From positions 1,687,501 to 1,751,500 of the forward strand of contig JAJGOT010000016.1 of the NCBI GenBank assembly GCA_022457155.1: 64,000 nucleotides of DNA, given 5' to 3'. The stretch comes from Cladopsammia gracilis. Taxonomy: Eukaryota; Cnidaria; Anthozoa; Scleractinia; Dendrophylliidae. The notes beneath the pieces are model-generated. The model was not told the origin of the DNA and searched no databases. It saw nothing but the letters and a program-made list of their open reading frames with translations. Position 1 is the stretch's first letter; each line of letters opens with the position of its first letter. Both the position numbers and the translations under genes were made by a program. Of the stretch, positions 24,601 to 31,223 are shown in pieces.

Positions 24601-27600
24601 TCCTACCTGCTGGTATGGGGAGGGAGGACTTTCTGAAGTAGCGCATTCTGGTGTCAAATTTGCATTTGTGACGTGCAAAACTGAGTCGTTTGGGTCACCA
24701 ACCACTGTAGAGTCGGGACAATTCTCTGAGTTTGTATTCACAGTGATCTGAGTCGGTTATAGCATTGTATATTTTTGCAGCCAGTGTAGAATTGGGACAA
24801 TTCTCTGAATTTGTGTTCACAATGATCTTAGTCGGTTGTAGCATTGTATATTTTTACAACCAGTGCAAAAGTAAGACAATTCTCTGAATTTGTGTTCACT
24901 GTGATCTAAGTCGGTGTTGCATTGTATATTTTTACAACCAGTGTAAAAGTAAGACAATTCTCTGAATTTGTGTTCACTGTGATCTAAGTCGGTTGTAGCA
25001 TTGTATATTTTTAATTTGTATTTACAGTGATCATAGTCGGTTGTAGCATTGTGTATTTTTACAACCAGTGTAAAAGTAAGACAATTCTCTGAATTTGTGT
25101 TCACAGTGATCTAAGTCGGTTGTAGCATTGTATATTTTTACCGCAACATTTTAGACTGGAACGCTATACCATCGACAGTTATTTTAGGTTTCCTCCGCCA
25201 TTAATTGTAAATATATTCAGTGTATTTTTCTTCCTTCAGATCTTTGTATTACAGTAGAATACCGATAACTCGAACCTCCAGGGTTGAGGGAAATTTGGTT
25301 CGAGATATCGAAGGTTCGAGTTATCGAGGGCAAATTTGCAAGCAATCTTTACGCCAAGGGGAAAAAGTTTGGTTCGAGTTAGCGAGAGGTTCGAGTTATC
25401 GAGGGTTTAAGTTATCGGGATTCAACTGTGATTGTATTTTAGGTTTTTATTTAAGTTGTAGTTTACACGTTTTTAAATGATATTTCAAAGGTAAACGTTC
25501 TCACGGAGAGCAATCGTAAAATAAGAATTTTACCGTTACTCCTCTCGTCGTATTCTCTTGTATTACATGTATATATCCGTTTTAACACAACAAAGTATTA
25601 TTAAACTAAACATTCATCGTAATTCCATTTTGTTTTCAGTGGAGGAACATGTCATCGGTTTGCCACGGATCCAGACTTTGAGCAGTCTGCTATTTTTATT
25701 TTAGAAAGTCGAGCTAGCGCGCGCGAGCCGCAAGCCGCGAGGTAAGAGCTTTTCCTCGGGCTGACGCCCTCGTCACTTGAGGCTGTTTGCAGTCTACCAC
25801 GGATCGTAAAAATGCAACTGCATCGTTGAATTTTAATCTTTCAGGCATAAGCATCTTATCCTAATCCTAACAATTAACGTAGGGACTCCAGAAATTTAAA
25901 AATCCTCTTTCATTGTCATATCTATAAACGACTCCGTTCGCCATTTTTCTCCAGGTGAGCCCAATATTAAACTCACTTGCTTCACGAAGTGAAGGGAATG
26001 TACTGAATATTTTCATATTCAAGAAAAATCATACGGAACCAATATAAATAAAATAGAACGATGGAAAAGGAAATTACAAAAAAATTGATAAAAGCATGGT
26101 GCAACATATGGTTTTATTTTATACGGACAATTAAAATTAAAAACAAAAATAGGCGATAAACGGTAAGCGACAAACGTTTCTCTGTCTTATGACAACATTA
26201 TTTGACAATGGGTGACCAAAACATCGAATATAAAGCTAATGTAAAACTAAAAACAACAAAAAAATGAAGCTGCTGAATTTATAAATTATTCGAATATTGG
26301 CTAGTGTGGCGTGCCATAAAGATGCGTGGCTCTTTTGATAAGAAAGCTGCTTGCAGCTGTTTGCAGCAACGCAAGCAAAGAAACGAGCGAAAATTTAACA
26401 ACATAGTGAGGTCAGTTATGTCCGTGAATTTCCGTGATCATTTACAAATGTTGAATTCAGTGTGAGTAGAATACGGAGCCCGAGTAAGCAAATACGTACA
26501 GATAGGTAATACTTTTATTAATTTGCCAAATTCATTTCGTGTTATCAGACAAAGCGCATTTCCTTTTAAGTTACAAAATTGTTTGTTCTGAAACGTATGG
26601 TTAATAAAATTGTTTGCCTTCAGTGAAATTGGGTAACCTGTTTTGTTTGTTTTGAAACATTTGATGTGATAGTAGACTTGTTTTATTTCACTGAAATCGA
26701 GTAATTTGTTCTAACTGTAAACTAATCAAACATTTGCCGCCTCTGCAGGCATTTCGTTTGGTAAAAAAAGAGAGGAAGTTAACTCTTGGACGTCCATGGG
26801 GGTGGAGTTGGGGACGTACAAGGTGGGGGGGAGTTTGGGACGTACAAGAGGGTGGAGGCGTTGGGTACGTACAAGGGGGAATGCGGCCTCCCCTCGTCTT
26901 CTCTGTCCACGGAGCAAGGAGAGAACCAACAACAAACTCAACCCACAGATTGTTTAAAACTTGAAAGCTTCCTTTTCCATGGTGCTGTTTATTAAACTGT
27001 ACAAGCTTGCTCTATCTTTTACTTTTTAGATGGAATCCTTAACATGTCAGTTACCATTGATATGAATGCTACAAAGCAGTACTGTTAGATTCTTTAGCTA
27101 TCCCATCAATGGGAGTCAGCTGGTTAAGACATACACTTGCTGTCCATGTAGAGTGTTGGTCTGTTTTCCGTGGGATGACACTGTTGTAGGACGCTATTTT
27201 ATTGTCAATACCTTGCAGGCAGTTGTGTTTGATGGGGAACAGCAAGCATTTCAGGCTGTCATGAGCGGAAAGGCAAGTTAAATGTTGTCAATAATAATTA
27301 GTATCACGATTCTCAGATACTTTTGCTTGCTTTTGAGACGTCAATATAAAGTCGTATTGACGTCTCAAAAATCAGTCTGTGATTAATCATGATACAAATT
27401 CGCGACTCCGCCCAATACGGAATATATTTTCTCACAACCAGCCATCAATATAATGCAGTATGACGCCTCAAAATCGAAATTAGTTTATAACATTTACCGT
27501 GGTCTTTTACGAATTTGATTGGCTCTTTTGCTTATAGGAACACTGTCCTGCGAGATAAAAAAAAGTTCGCTTTCCTTATATTTCCATGGTATGTCGCAAA

Positions 27601-29495
27601 GTACCATCAAATACACAACATAATTGGATTTAAAATTGTATATAACAAAACACAAGCAGTAGTTTGGAGATAAAGTGCAGGATTGCAAGGATGGAAGTGG
27701 ATTACAGTTCATCAAATTTGATTTCGTGACAGGCGGTCAAGAAATCAAAATTGAAGACAATAAAGCAAAGTTAAAGCAATTTCCTGGCCATTTTCATGAA
27801 GACACGATATACCAGCCGAGACACTAAACTTTTAATACCAAATGACACTGGATTGTTCTAACTTTGGATCTGATACTTGCTCACGGAAATTTTACCAATA
27901 ATGTTACGGTTTATTTTGTCAATAGATTAAAGCTGGTGATGTGCTCGTTATTCGGTATGAAGGGCCACGAGGAAGGTGAGTAAGTCTTTCCTAAAATAAA
28001 AAAAGGTAAAATTGACGCTGTTAGTGTAATTTTTTCCCTAATAATTTTTTGACGTTTCGACAATGCTGCCTTCTTCAGGGTACAAAACTATTAAGAAAAA
28101 ACATTAAAAAGTTCATTAAATTAGCTCGCGTGCCCAATTACATGATCACGCACGTGGCAGCGCGCCAGTACAGCGACTTTCATATGCTGCAATGGGTGAT
28201 TTGGTTGTTTAAAATGAGCAGATACAGGCAGGTCATGGGAAAAAATTACAGGAACAGCGTCAATTTTACCTTATTTATTTAACCATTCGTATCTACGCTG
28301 CACAGGCCGATTTTAAATCTTTATCACTTGAGTAAGTCTTCCCACTGCTTCCTTAACCTTTTCACCTGCTACAGTGCAATACTAAAAAAGAAAAGGGCGC
28401 ATTAACACTTGAACTCCCAAGGGTGCCTAAAATCAAATGCCAAATTTCATTGTTTAAACTATCGAGAAACAAATGGTACCATGTGAAAGTACTGGCAAAG
28501 AGGTTTCATTTGAATGGTCACACCATAGGATTTCGTCCACAGACTCAAAAGTTAGAACAAATGGTACCATGCAAAAGTACTGCTGAAGAGGTTTCATTTG
28601 AATGGTCACACCACAGGATTTCGTCCACTGACTCAAAAGTTAGAACTACATTACATGTCTACGTAATTGACTCTGGGAGGGAAATGATTAAGAAAGTATT
28701 GCCCTTTTGCCTTTAAATGGTCACACGTTGCCATTTTATATATATATATTTTTTACTTTTAGCCCAGGCATGCCAGAGATGTTATCTCCCGGTGGCGCTC
28801 TGGTTGGCGCGGGATTAGGAAAGAAAGTTGCTTTAGTGACAGATGGAAGGTTCAGCGGAGCTAGCCATGGTATTATGATAGGTCACGTGTCACCTGAGGC
28901 CCAGGTTGGCGGTCCCATAGGGCTTATACAGGATGGAGATATGATTGTCATTGATCCGCACAGTGCAACTCTGAAAGTGGTATGTCACAGTTCTACCGTA
29001 ACTATCATCATTTAACTATTTGAGCTACAATTTTAAGGTGGCTTTGAACTCCTTCCCAAAAATTGTTTTAATTTTTGCAAGAATAATTACAATTCCATAA
29101 TAAAAATTGGGGTCACCGAACTTGTTTTTTTAGTTATAACCACTTAAAGCTAAAATTAATGGTTTTTTAACAGGTTATGCTGTTACTCAGGTAACCTGTA
29201 ACATCATTAAAGAGACCATAACTTGTTCACCAACGCCGGGCATTTGTTTGATACCATTATCATATGGCCCGCACGGCCCTGCGAACCTTTTCTTTGCAAA
29301 ACCATTGATGAAAGTCCCGTATGAGGGCCGTACGCATTTGCGCGCGCGGGGCCGGAAAAAGCCGTACGGCCCTACTACAAAAGCGGACGGCCTCGCGCGT
29401 TAAGATTTCAAGTAATTTTGTCTCCAAATTGGTCATATGATAAAATACTTATTGGCTAAGTTAGGTCGGGCTGGATGGGAAAATATTTGGCTCTC

Positions 29496-29545
<50 letters not shown>

Positions 29546-30282
29546 AGCCAAATATTTTCCCATCCGGCCCTCCCACTTAGTCAATAAGTACATATTATTG
29601 TTGCATCAACTAATATAAAAGTTGTAGCATTGATCCATCAAAGTATAAATGATGGAAAATGCTGGGAGCTATTGCAAGCTACCTTGGCTTGACGCACCTA
29701 TTTTTCATACTATTGCAAGCTACCTTGGCTTAACGCACCTATTCTTCATACTATTGCCAGCTACCTTGGCTTAACGCACCTATTCTTCATACTATTGCAA
29801 GCTACCTTGGCTTAACGCACCTATTCTTCAAACTATTCCCGATGTATTTGTTCAGGAGCTTATTACCAAGCTCCTGATTTGTTATAGTACTAGTTGGAAG
29901 AATATTTTAAACATCACGGTAGATTTTTTGTTTGCTGTTTTTTTTTTTTTATTGTTTATTTTCATAACCTGTATTTGGGATTTACTATTGATGTAGCAAC
30001 TTGCTTCAGAAACGATATCTCGCAACCTTTTGCAGACAAGCCATAAAAAACTTTATGTGATTTATTGTATCAGCTGTTGTATAATAACACAACACAGCCT
30101 TTACGAAGATCGATCTGTATTTCGCTTACTCTTTTTATAAATATGTTTCTTAGGAACTTACAGATGAAGTGTTGAGTGAACGGAGAACAAAATGGCAGCC
30201 ACCGCCGCGTAGACTCACGGGATTACTTCAAAAGTACACCAAACTAGTTTCCAGTGCCCACGAAGGAGCGGTTACTCATTAA
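5325..30282 (+). CDS. Dihydroxy-acid dehydratase (IlvD/Edd family), 23 exons
   Basis: Dehydrates 2,3-dihydroxy carboxylic acids to 2-keto acids; in bacteria, fungi and plants this is the third common step of branched-chain amino-acid synthesis. Exons: 5325-5345, 6816-6872, 7587-7625, 8935-9011, 10240-10283, 11395-11444, 11600-11683, 13180-13254, 13622-13705, 13911-13998, 14815-14877, 15703-15740, 15965-16063, 17268-17350, 18100-18184, 18830-18868, 19435-19554, 20391-20453, 21588-21659, 27219-27272, 27926-27975, 28763-28979, 30154-30282. They sum to 1731 nt and all junctions keep frame, giving 576 residues, normal for the family. Fe-S ligands are visible as MPCN (Cys60), AGCDKTIPG (Cys133) and GAGACGG (Cys206). 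The metal-site region is SDAMTMG (Asp92), Asp134 and Lys135; PGMPEM (Glu467) and [10 protein letters not shown] (Ser493, likely catalytic base) follow. The start has A at -3 and G at +4. No clear mitochondrial transit peptide is seen. Intron 20 has a GC donor. Substrate in an animal is unknown; another sugar-acid dehydratase role is possible. Confidence 0.93.
5501..5732. mobile_element. MITE with a poly-C terminal tract, intron 1
   Basis: Inverted ends GGGACGTCCATTTTTTATCC (left) and its near complement (right) enclose 232 bp containing three TTTGTCGGC repeats. A C run of about 19 sits just inside the left TIR and G6 at the right. Partial end sequence recurs near 5968-5990. Lies in intron 1 of the dehydratase gene. 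Confidence 0.75.
6013..6384. mobile_element. 372-bp TIR element with 6-bp target duplication, intron 1
   Basis: Perfect terminal inverted repeats AGGGGTGGCGAATGGTA / TACCATTCGCCACCCCT are flanked on both sides by TCTTGT (6007-6012 and 6385-6390). The interior is full of TCTCGG/GTCTCG motifs and makes a spurious open frame. Non-autonomous DNA transposon. Confidence 0.85.
6556..6616 (+). repeat. (GAT)n microsatellite
   Basis: About 20 uninterrupted GAT/ATG triplets in intron 1 of the dehydratase gene. Confidence 0.95.
6990..7300 (-). repeat. About 88-bp tandem repeat, dispersed family
   Basis: Three units sharing CTTTTGAGTCTGT, TGTGTGACC-like and CCTCTTCAGCAG blocks, repeating every 87-90 bp. 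The same unit recurs at 17578-17880, 28470-28655 and 33190-33320, and partly near 7985-8035. Intron 2 of the dehydratase gene. Open frames here are artefacts. Confidence 0.85.
8300..8765. repeat. C-rich dispersed repeat, intron 3
   Basis: The block with GAGCCAACTCGTGA and CAACCTTCTGACCCTC recurs at 56790-56850 and 56940-56985. Between are CCCTCCAACG-containing tandem segments of about 90-110 bp and a poly-C run near 8566-8578. Not coding despite long open frames. Confidence 0.6.
9578..9948. mobile_element. TIR element, intron 4
   Basis: Inverted arms start TGATCAAGGCAAAAT (left) and, on the opposite strand, CTGATCAAGAAAATT (right). Both contain ATTAAATTTGCATGTTCCTG-like sequence and AGTTCCAAAA. 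About 370 bp, non-coding, lying in intron 4. Confidence 0.65.
10284..11394. other. Dehydratase intron 5
   Basis: AT-rich intron. 10360-10560 is GC-richer and resembles a dispersed non-coding repeat. An ATAATTATAATTAT tract lies near 11140-11170. No exon or gene recognised. Confidence 0.4.
11684..13179. other. Dehydratase intron 7
   Basis: About 1.5 kb, AT-rich, with an unusual run of about 23 G at 12656-12678 preceded by AGGGGAGGGG-type sequence. No gene or intact mobile element recognised. Confidence 0.4.
13180..13254 (+). CDS. Dehydratase exon 8: second Fe-S cysteine and lysine
   Basis: Encodes residues 125-149 with AGCDKTIPG. In the IlvD family the Cys binds the Fe-S cluster, the Asp helps bind Mg and the Lys is the carbamylated active-site lysine. 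Acceptor is tgtacag and donor gtaaga. It joins exon 7 (…HSGYTG) in phase 0. Confidence 0.9.
13438..13465 (+). repeat. Poly-C run of about 28, intron 8
   Basis: Longest of a dozen G/C homopolymers in the window. It generates proline/glycine-rich false open frames on both strands. Confidence 0.9.
13911..13998 (+). CDS. Dehydratase exon 10: third Fe-S cysteine
   Basis: Encodes residues 178-206 plus one base and ends within [16 protein letters not shown], the most conserved IlvD signature, whose Cys206 is the third cluster ligand. The codon after the cysteine is split between exons 10 and 11 (14815-14877). Confidence 0.9.
14211..14243 (-). ncRNA. Degenerate hammerhead-like motif, intron 10
   Basis: On the minus strand a GGCG…CGCC stem is followed by GAAACGTC with palindromic ACGT. 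The 5' core is TTGAAAA rather than CTGANGA, so it is probably dead. Resembles Penelope-associated ribozymes. Confidence 0.4.
14979..15373. mobile_element. TIR repeat family, copy in intron 11
   Basis: Starts TTTTAAAAGGACTC and ends with the near complement GTCCTTTTAAA. The interior block GGATTACAAGGATGGAAG…CAGTTCATCAAATTTGATTT recurs at 27540-27830 and 34640-34900. Non-coding. Confidence 0.65.
16105..16386. mobile_element. MITE family 'GAGCAGTTTTCAATTG', intron 13
   Basis: 282 bp bounded by GAGCAGTTTTCAATTGAGTG and its complement, with several CCAATCA (CCAAT-box-like) motifs. Other copies: 20955-21427 (nested insertion), 33631-33855, 46617-46999 (nested insertion). Confidence 0.85.
16727..16875. 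mobile_element. Inverted-repeat element with hammerhead-like motif, intron 13
   Basis: Arms of about 45 bp (AAGGTAAATTGACCAC…GACGTTTCGAGC and complement) flank a spacer. The minus strand holds CTGACGA, a GGG/CTC stem II, GAAA and ACGTC at 16761-16790, an intact hammerhead core. The right arm repeats CTCGAAACGTCAG. Confidence 0.65.
16761..16790 (-). ncRNA. Hammerhead ribozyme-like motif
   Basis: CTGACGA, three-pair stem II (GGG/CTC, one G·T), GAAA, then palindromic ACGT followed by C. Core intact. Confidence 0.5.
16945..17208. mobile_element. Palindromic MITE, intron 13
   Basis: Ends TGGTTCCCACTAGCGACG and complement CGTCGCTGGTGGGAACCA. The interior is a repetitive GGAATCGGAAG-type sequence on the left and its complement on the right. 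About 264 bp. Confidence 0.8.
17578..17880 (+). repeat. About 88-bp tandem repeat, second locus (intron 14)
   Basis: Four decayed units with AAACAGTACCACAGnAAAG, CAGACTCAAAAGTTAGAA and AGGATTTnnTTCACAG blocks, in inverse orientation to 6990-7300. Confidence 0.75.
18100..18184 (+). CDS. Dehydratase exon 15, needed to keep frame
   Basis: Encodes 29 residues including [20 protein letters not shown], which matches the family segment between the GGSTN…HLLALAH block (exon 14) and the MADLDKIGG block (exon 16). Without it, exon 14 (phase 2) and exon 16 (phase 0) cannot join. Acceptor is gttgtttag and donor gtatgt. Confidence 0.88.
18185..19434. other. Dehydratase introns 15-16 with no other gene
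   Basis: Apart from exon 16 (18830-18868) nothing coding is recognised. It contains a G run near 18505-18517 and two adjacent C runs at 19009-19038 followed by A8. Confidence 0.4.
20694..20840. mobile_element. Short TIR element, intron 18
   Basis: Ends ACCTGCGTGCCAGGCGC and complement GCGCCTGCCACGCAGG, 147 bp, with GAAGCGCG/CGCTTCGCGC palindromes inside. Confidence 0.75.
20901..21481. mobile_element. Three-deep nested MITEs, intron 18
   Basis: Outer element: AAGGTAAATTATCCACCGG … GGTGGATAGCGCTATCCACC. Inside it lies a copy of the GAGCAGTTTTCAATTG family (about 20955-21427). Inside that copy's left TIR lies a near-perfect palindrome (20970-21167). See the finding for the junction reading. 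Confidence 0.8.
20970..21167. mobile_element. Near-perfect 98-bp-arm palindrome
   Basis: Begins AGGCCATTTCCGAGTTGC and ends with its complement. The arms meet at about 21069 (AAATACGTTTTATTT). Only a few mismatches (GCGGGGCT/AGCCTCGC, TTTCT/GAGAG). It would form a very stable hairpin; a young foldback MITE. Confidence 0.9.
21660..23416. other. Start of dehydratase intron 19, upstream of the BTB gene
   Basis: No exon is recognised. 22670-23416 is the 5' flank of the BTB gene and is duplicated at 25630-26430. 22380-22460 is GA-rich low complexity. Confidence 0.5.
23417..24751 (+). CDS. BTB-BACK-PHR domain protein (BTBD1/2/3/6-like)
   Basis: 444 residues in one uninterrupted frame. BTB domain about residues 25-130 ([55 protein letters not shown]). 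BACK domain about 138-240 ([30 protein letters not shown]). PHR-like domain about 300-444 ([45 protein letters not shown]). Proteins of this architecture are Cullin-3 ubiquitin-ligase adaptors; that role is inferred from the family. The full length, without introns, suggests retroposition. It lies on the same strand inside intron 19 of the dehydratase gene. The stop (24749-24751) falls in the first unit of a 79-bp tandem array derived from the gene's own end. Confidence 0.94.
   Translation: MYANVSREDFWQATTKSTIREKCKAIFNQELLSDVKFVVRDSQSGREILKTIPAHKFVLAISSEVFFTMFYGELPETKDSVEISECEYESVLELFRFMYSDEVNLKPNNVMDVLYLAKKYMLPSLAQKCSVFLQENLDASSVFYVLSDAKRYEEKDLIAHCWKVIEKETDEAVISDGFVAVERSILEELVKNDSLNIREIELFKAINCWVEKACEKQGVAVEGSTKRRILGERVVKGIRFPGMTKKEFSSVVLDSDILTQEETTRMIQYFNAVLKVPLGFVKKKRAGHRNFLSRFRSLNFGWRFCRERPEAILMKVDKKINLHAVRFFGTEDFRFSVTMKVKTFRGSDLANVTGNFASKLMRSDLGDYRGFEMVFDSPIVLKPNLQYIFNAIITGPTCWYGEGGLSEVAHSGVKFAFVTCKTESFGSPTTVESGQFSEFVFTVI
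24717..25141 (+). repeat. 79-bp tandem array seeded by the BTB gene 3' end
   Basis: Five to six units, each with GACAATTCTCTGAATTTGTG, TTCACnnTGATCTnAGTCGG and TTGTAGCATTGTATATTTTT. Unit 1 encodes the final [12 protein letters not shown] and the stop of the BTB protein. Later units are 3' UTR or beyond. One unit is shortened near 25010. Confidence 0.9.
25252..25428. mobile_element. Pogo/Tigger-like MITE, intron 19
   Basis: TIRs CAGTAGAATACCGATAACTC and, reversed, CAGTTGAATCCCGATAACTT, with internal repeats of GTTCGAGTTATCGAGG. These ends are typical of pogo-type Tc1/mariner MITEs. 177 bp. Confidence 0.8.
25630..26430 (+). pseudogene. Duplicated 5' flank of the BTB gene, without coding body
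   Basis: Blocks of 22670-23425 recur here in order: TCATCGGTTTGCCA, ACGTAGGGACTCCAGAAA, ACGATTCCGTTC/ACGACTCCGTTCG, and TAAAGATGCGTGGCTCT through to GTCAGTTATGT at the start codon. Immediately after the ATG the similarity is lost and no BTB frame follows. A decayed tandem duplicate that kept only the promoter/5' part. Confidence 0.75.
26431..27218. other. End of dehydratase intron 19
   Basis: No gene is recognised. A GGGACGTACAAGGTGG-type short repeat at 26800-26885 gives glycine/tryptophan-rich false frames. Confidence 0.45.
27540..27830. repeat. TIR repeat family (14979-type), copy in intron 20
   Basis: Shares CAGTAGTTTGGAGA, GCAGGATT(G/A)CAAGGATGGA and TTTGATTTCGTGACAGGCGG with 14979-15373 and 34640-34900. 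Confidence 0.65.
28003..28272. mobile_element. Inverted-repeat element with hammerhead-like motif, intron 21
   Basis: Arms AAGGTAAAATTGACGCTGTT and complement bound 270 bp. Near the left arm the minus strand has CTGAAGA, a GGCA/TGTC stem II, GAAA and ACGTC (28051-28079). Same layout and end sequence as 16727-16875. Confidence 0.7.
28051..28079 (-). ncRNA. Hammerhead ribozyme-like motif
   Basis: CTGAAGA, four-pair stem II with a 4-nt loop, GAAA, then palindromic ACGT. All core positions visible here fit the consensus. Confidence 0.5.
28470..28655 (+). repeat. About 88-bp tandem repeat, third locus
   Basis: Two units with GGTACCATGnnAAAGTACTG, AGGTTTCATTTGAATGGTCA and CAGACTCAAAAGTTAGAAC. Intron 21 of the dehydratase gene. 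Confidence 0.85.
28763..28979 (+). CDS. Dehydratase exon 22: C-terminal active-site domain
   Basis: Largest exon, 73 codons. It carries PGMPEM (metal-ligand Glu467), the glycine-rich GALVGAGLG, and [10 protein letters not shown] with Ser493, then [11 protein letters not shown]. This is the C-terminal swivelling beta-barrel part of the IlvD/Edd fold. Donor is gtatgt; the reading frame continues in exon 23, which ends …[10 protein letters not shown] and a TAA at 30280-30282. Confidence 0.92.
29448..29588. mobile_element. Hairpin MITE, intron 22
   Basis: Arms GGATGGGAAAATATTTGGCTC and complement, loop GCTGCGC near 29516. Surrounded by GGCCGTACG-rich sequence (29260-29400) that may be a second related element. 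Confidence 0.8.
29669..29838 (+). repeat. 41-bp tandem repeat, four units, intron 22
   Basis: Unit contains GCAAGCTACCTTGGCTTAAC and GCACCTATTCTTCATACTATT. Units differ at only a few bases. Confidence 0.9.
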
Positions 30283-30389
30283 CCAAGAAGCCCCCATTCA
30301 ACTTACAAAGAGCAATAACATTTATTACCTAGAGTTTTACATGAAGTACAGTAATGCATTGGAAATCCGTCAATACGACCAAAATTGGC

Positions 30390-30461
30390 AATAAAAGGGT
30401 GATCGTATTAAAGGGAACCTCCATTGTTATAACAAATTGACGTTAAATTGTTGGAAATAAA
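30390..30461 (+). promoter_or_regulatory. Candidate polyadenylation signals of the dehydratase gene
   Basis: AATAAA occurs at 30390-30395 and again at 30456-30461, about 110 and 175 nt after the stop codon. The second lies inside a palindromic element (30408-30837), so that element may supply part of the 3' UTR. No other gene on this strand follows nearby. Confidence 0.4.
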
Positions 30462-30837
30462 GTCTAAATTAAAAATTAAAAAAAAAAACAGGTGCAAATA
30501 TAATTTTAGTGTACAAAAAAATGGATAAGAATATCGCCTATTTTCGCTTTTAAATTTCCGGCGCGCCGCCATTTTGAATATTTATGACGTGTTACGGTTG
30601 TCCTATTGTTGCATACAAAAGAACTTCGATTTTTAACAATAGCGGCAACCGTAACACGTCATAAATATTCAAAATGGCGGCGCGCGGGAAATTTAAAAGC
30701 GAAAATAGGCGATGTTCATATCCATTTTATTTGTACACAAAAATTATATTTGCACCTGTTCTTTAAAAAAATTAAATTCCGACTTTATTTCCAACAATCT
30801 AACGTCAATTTGTTCTGACAATGGAGGTTCCCTTTAA
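30408..30837. mobile_element. Full-length palindromic MITE after the dehydratase stop
   Basis: Ends TTAAAGGGAACCTCCATTG and complement. Arms of about 200 bp share GCCTATTTTCGCTTTTAAAT and AATATTTATGACGTGTTACG. The asymmetric centre is at about 30606-30640. Non-coding. Confidence 0.9.
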
Positions 30838-31223
30838 CGAGGAGGTCGTATTAACGGGTTAAGCTAGATTTCCACTGTCGCGTAAGGTTTACTTGCGTTT
30901 TACATGCGTAAATAAAATTAGAGACGAAGTATGAACAGCTTGCTTAAACGTAAAAAGTTGAATCGTGCTCAATTTTACTTCTACGCAAGCTGTTCATACA
31001 TTGTATCAAATTTTATTTACGTGTATACGGACGTAATTTTAACTGGCTTTAAGTAAAATAACGTTACAAAATCCTGCCGCGCTCAACTTTTTGTGCTTAC
31101 GCAAGCCGCTCGCACCTCGTCTGTTATTTTATTTACGCACGTAAAGTAATTTAAAATCCATCTGAGGCAGGTAAAACTTACACGACGGTTGAAATCCGGC
31201 TTTAGAGTCAGATTATGATACCA
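30838..31223. other. Intergenic stretch with inverted blocks
   Basis: Contains ACTTGCGTTTTACATGCGTAAAT-type motifs and partial complements (CTACGCAAGC, TTTATTTACG), probably decayed MITE ends. No gene seen. Confidence 0.35.

Noticed and set aside
5325..30282. Bacterial contamination or a recent bacterial insertion as the source of the dehydratase
   Set aside because: 22 introns with eukaryotic splice sites, filled with the same repeats as the rest of the window.
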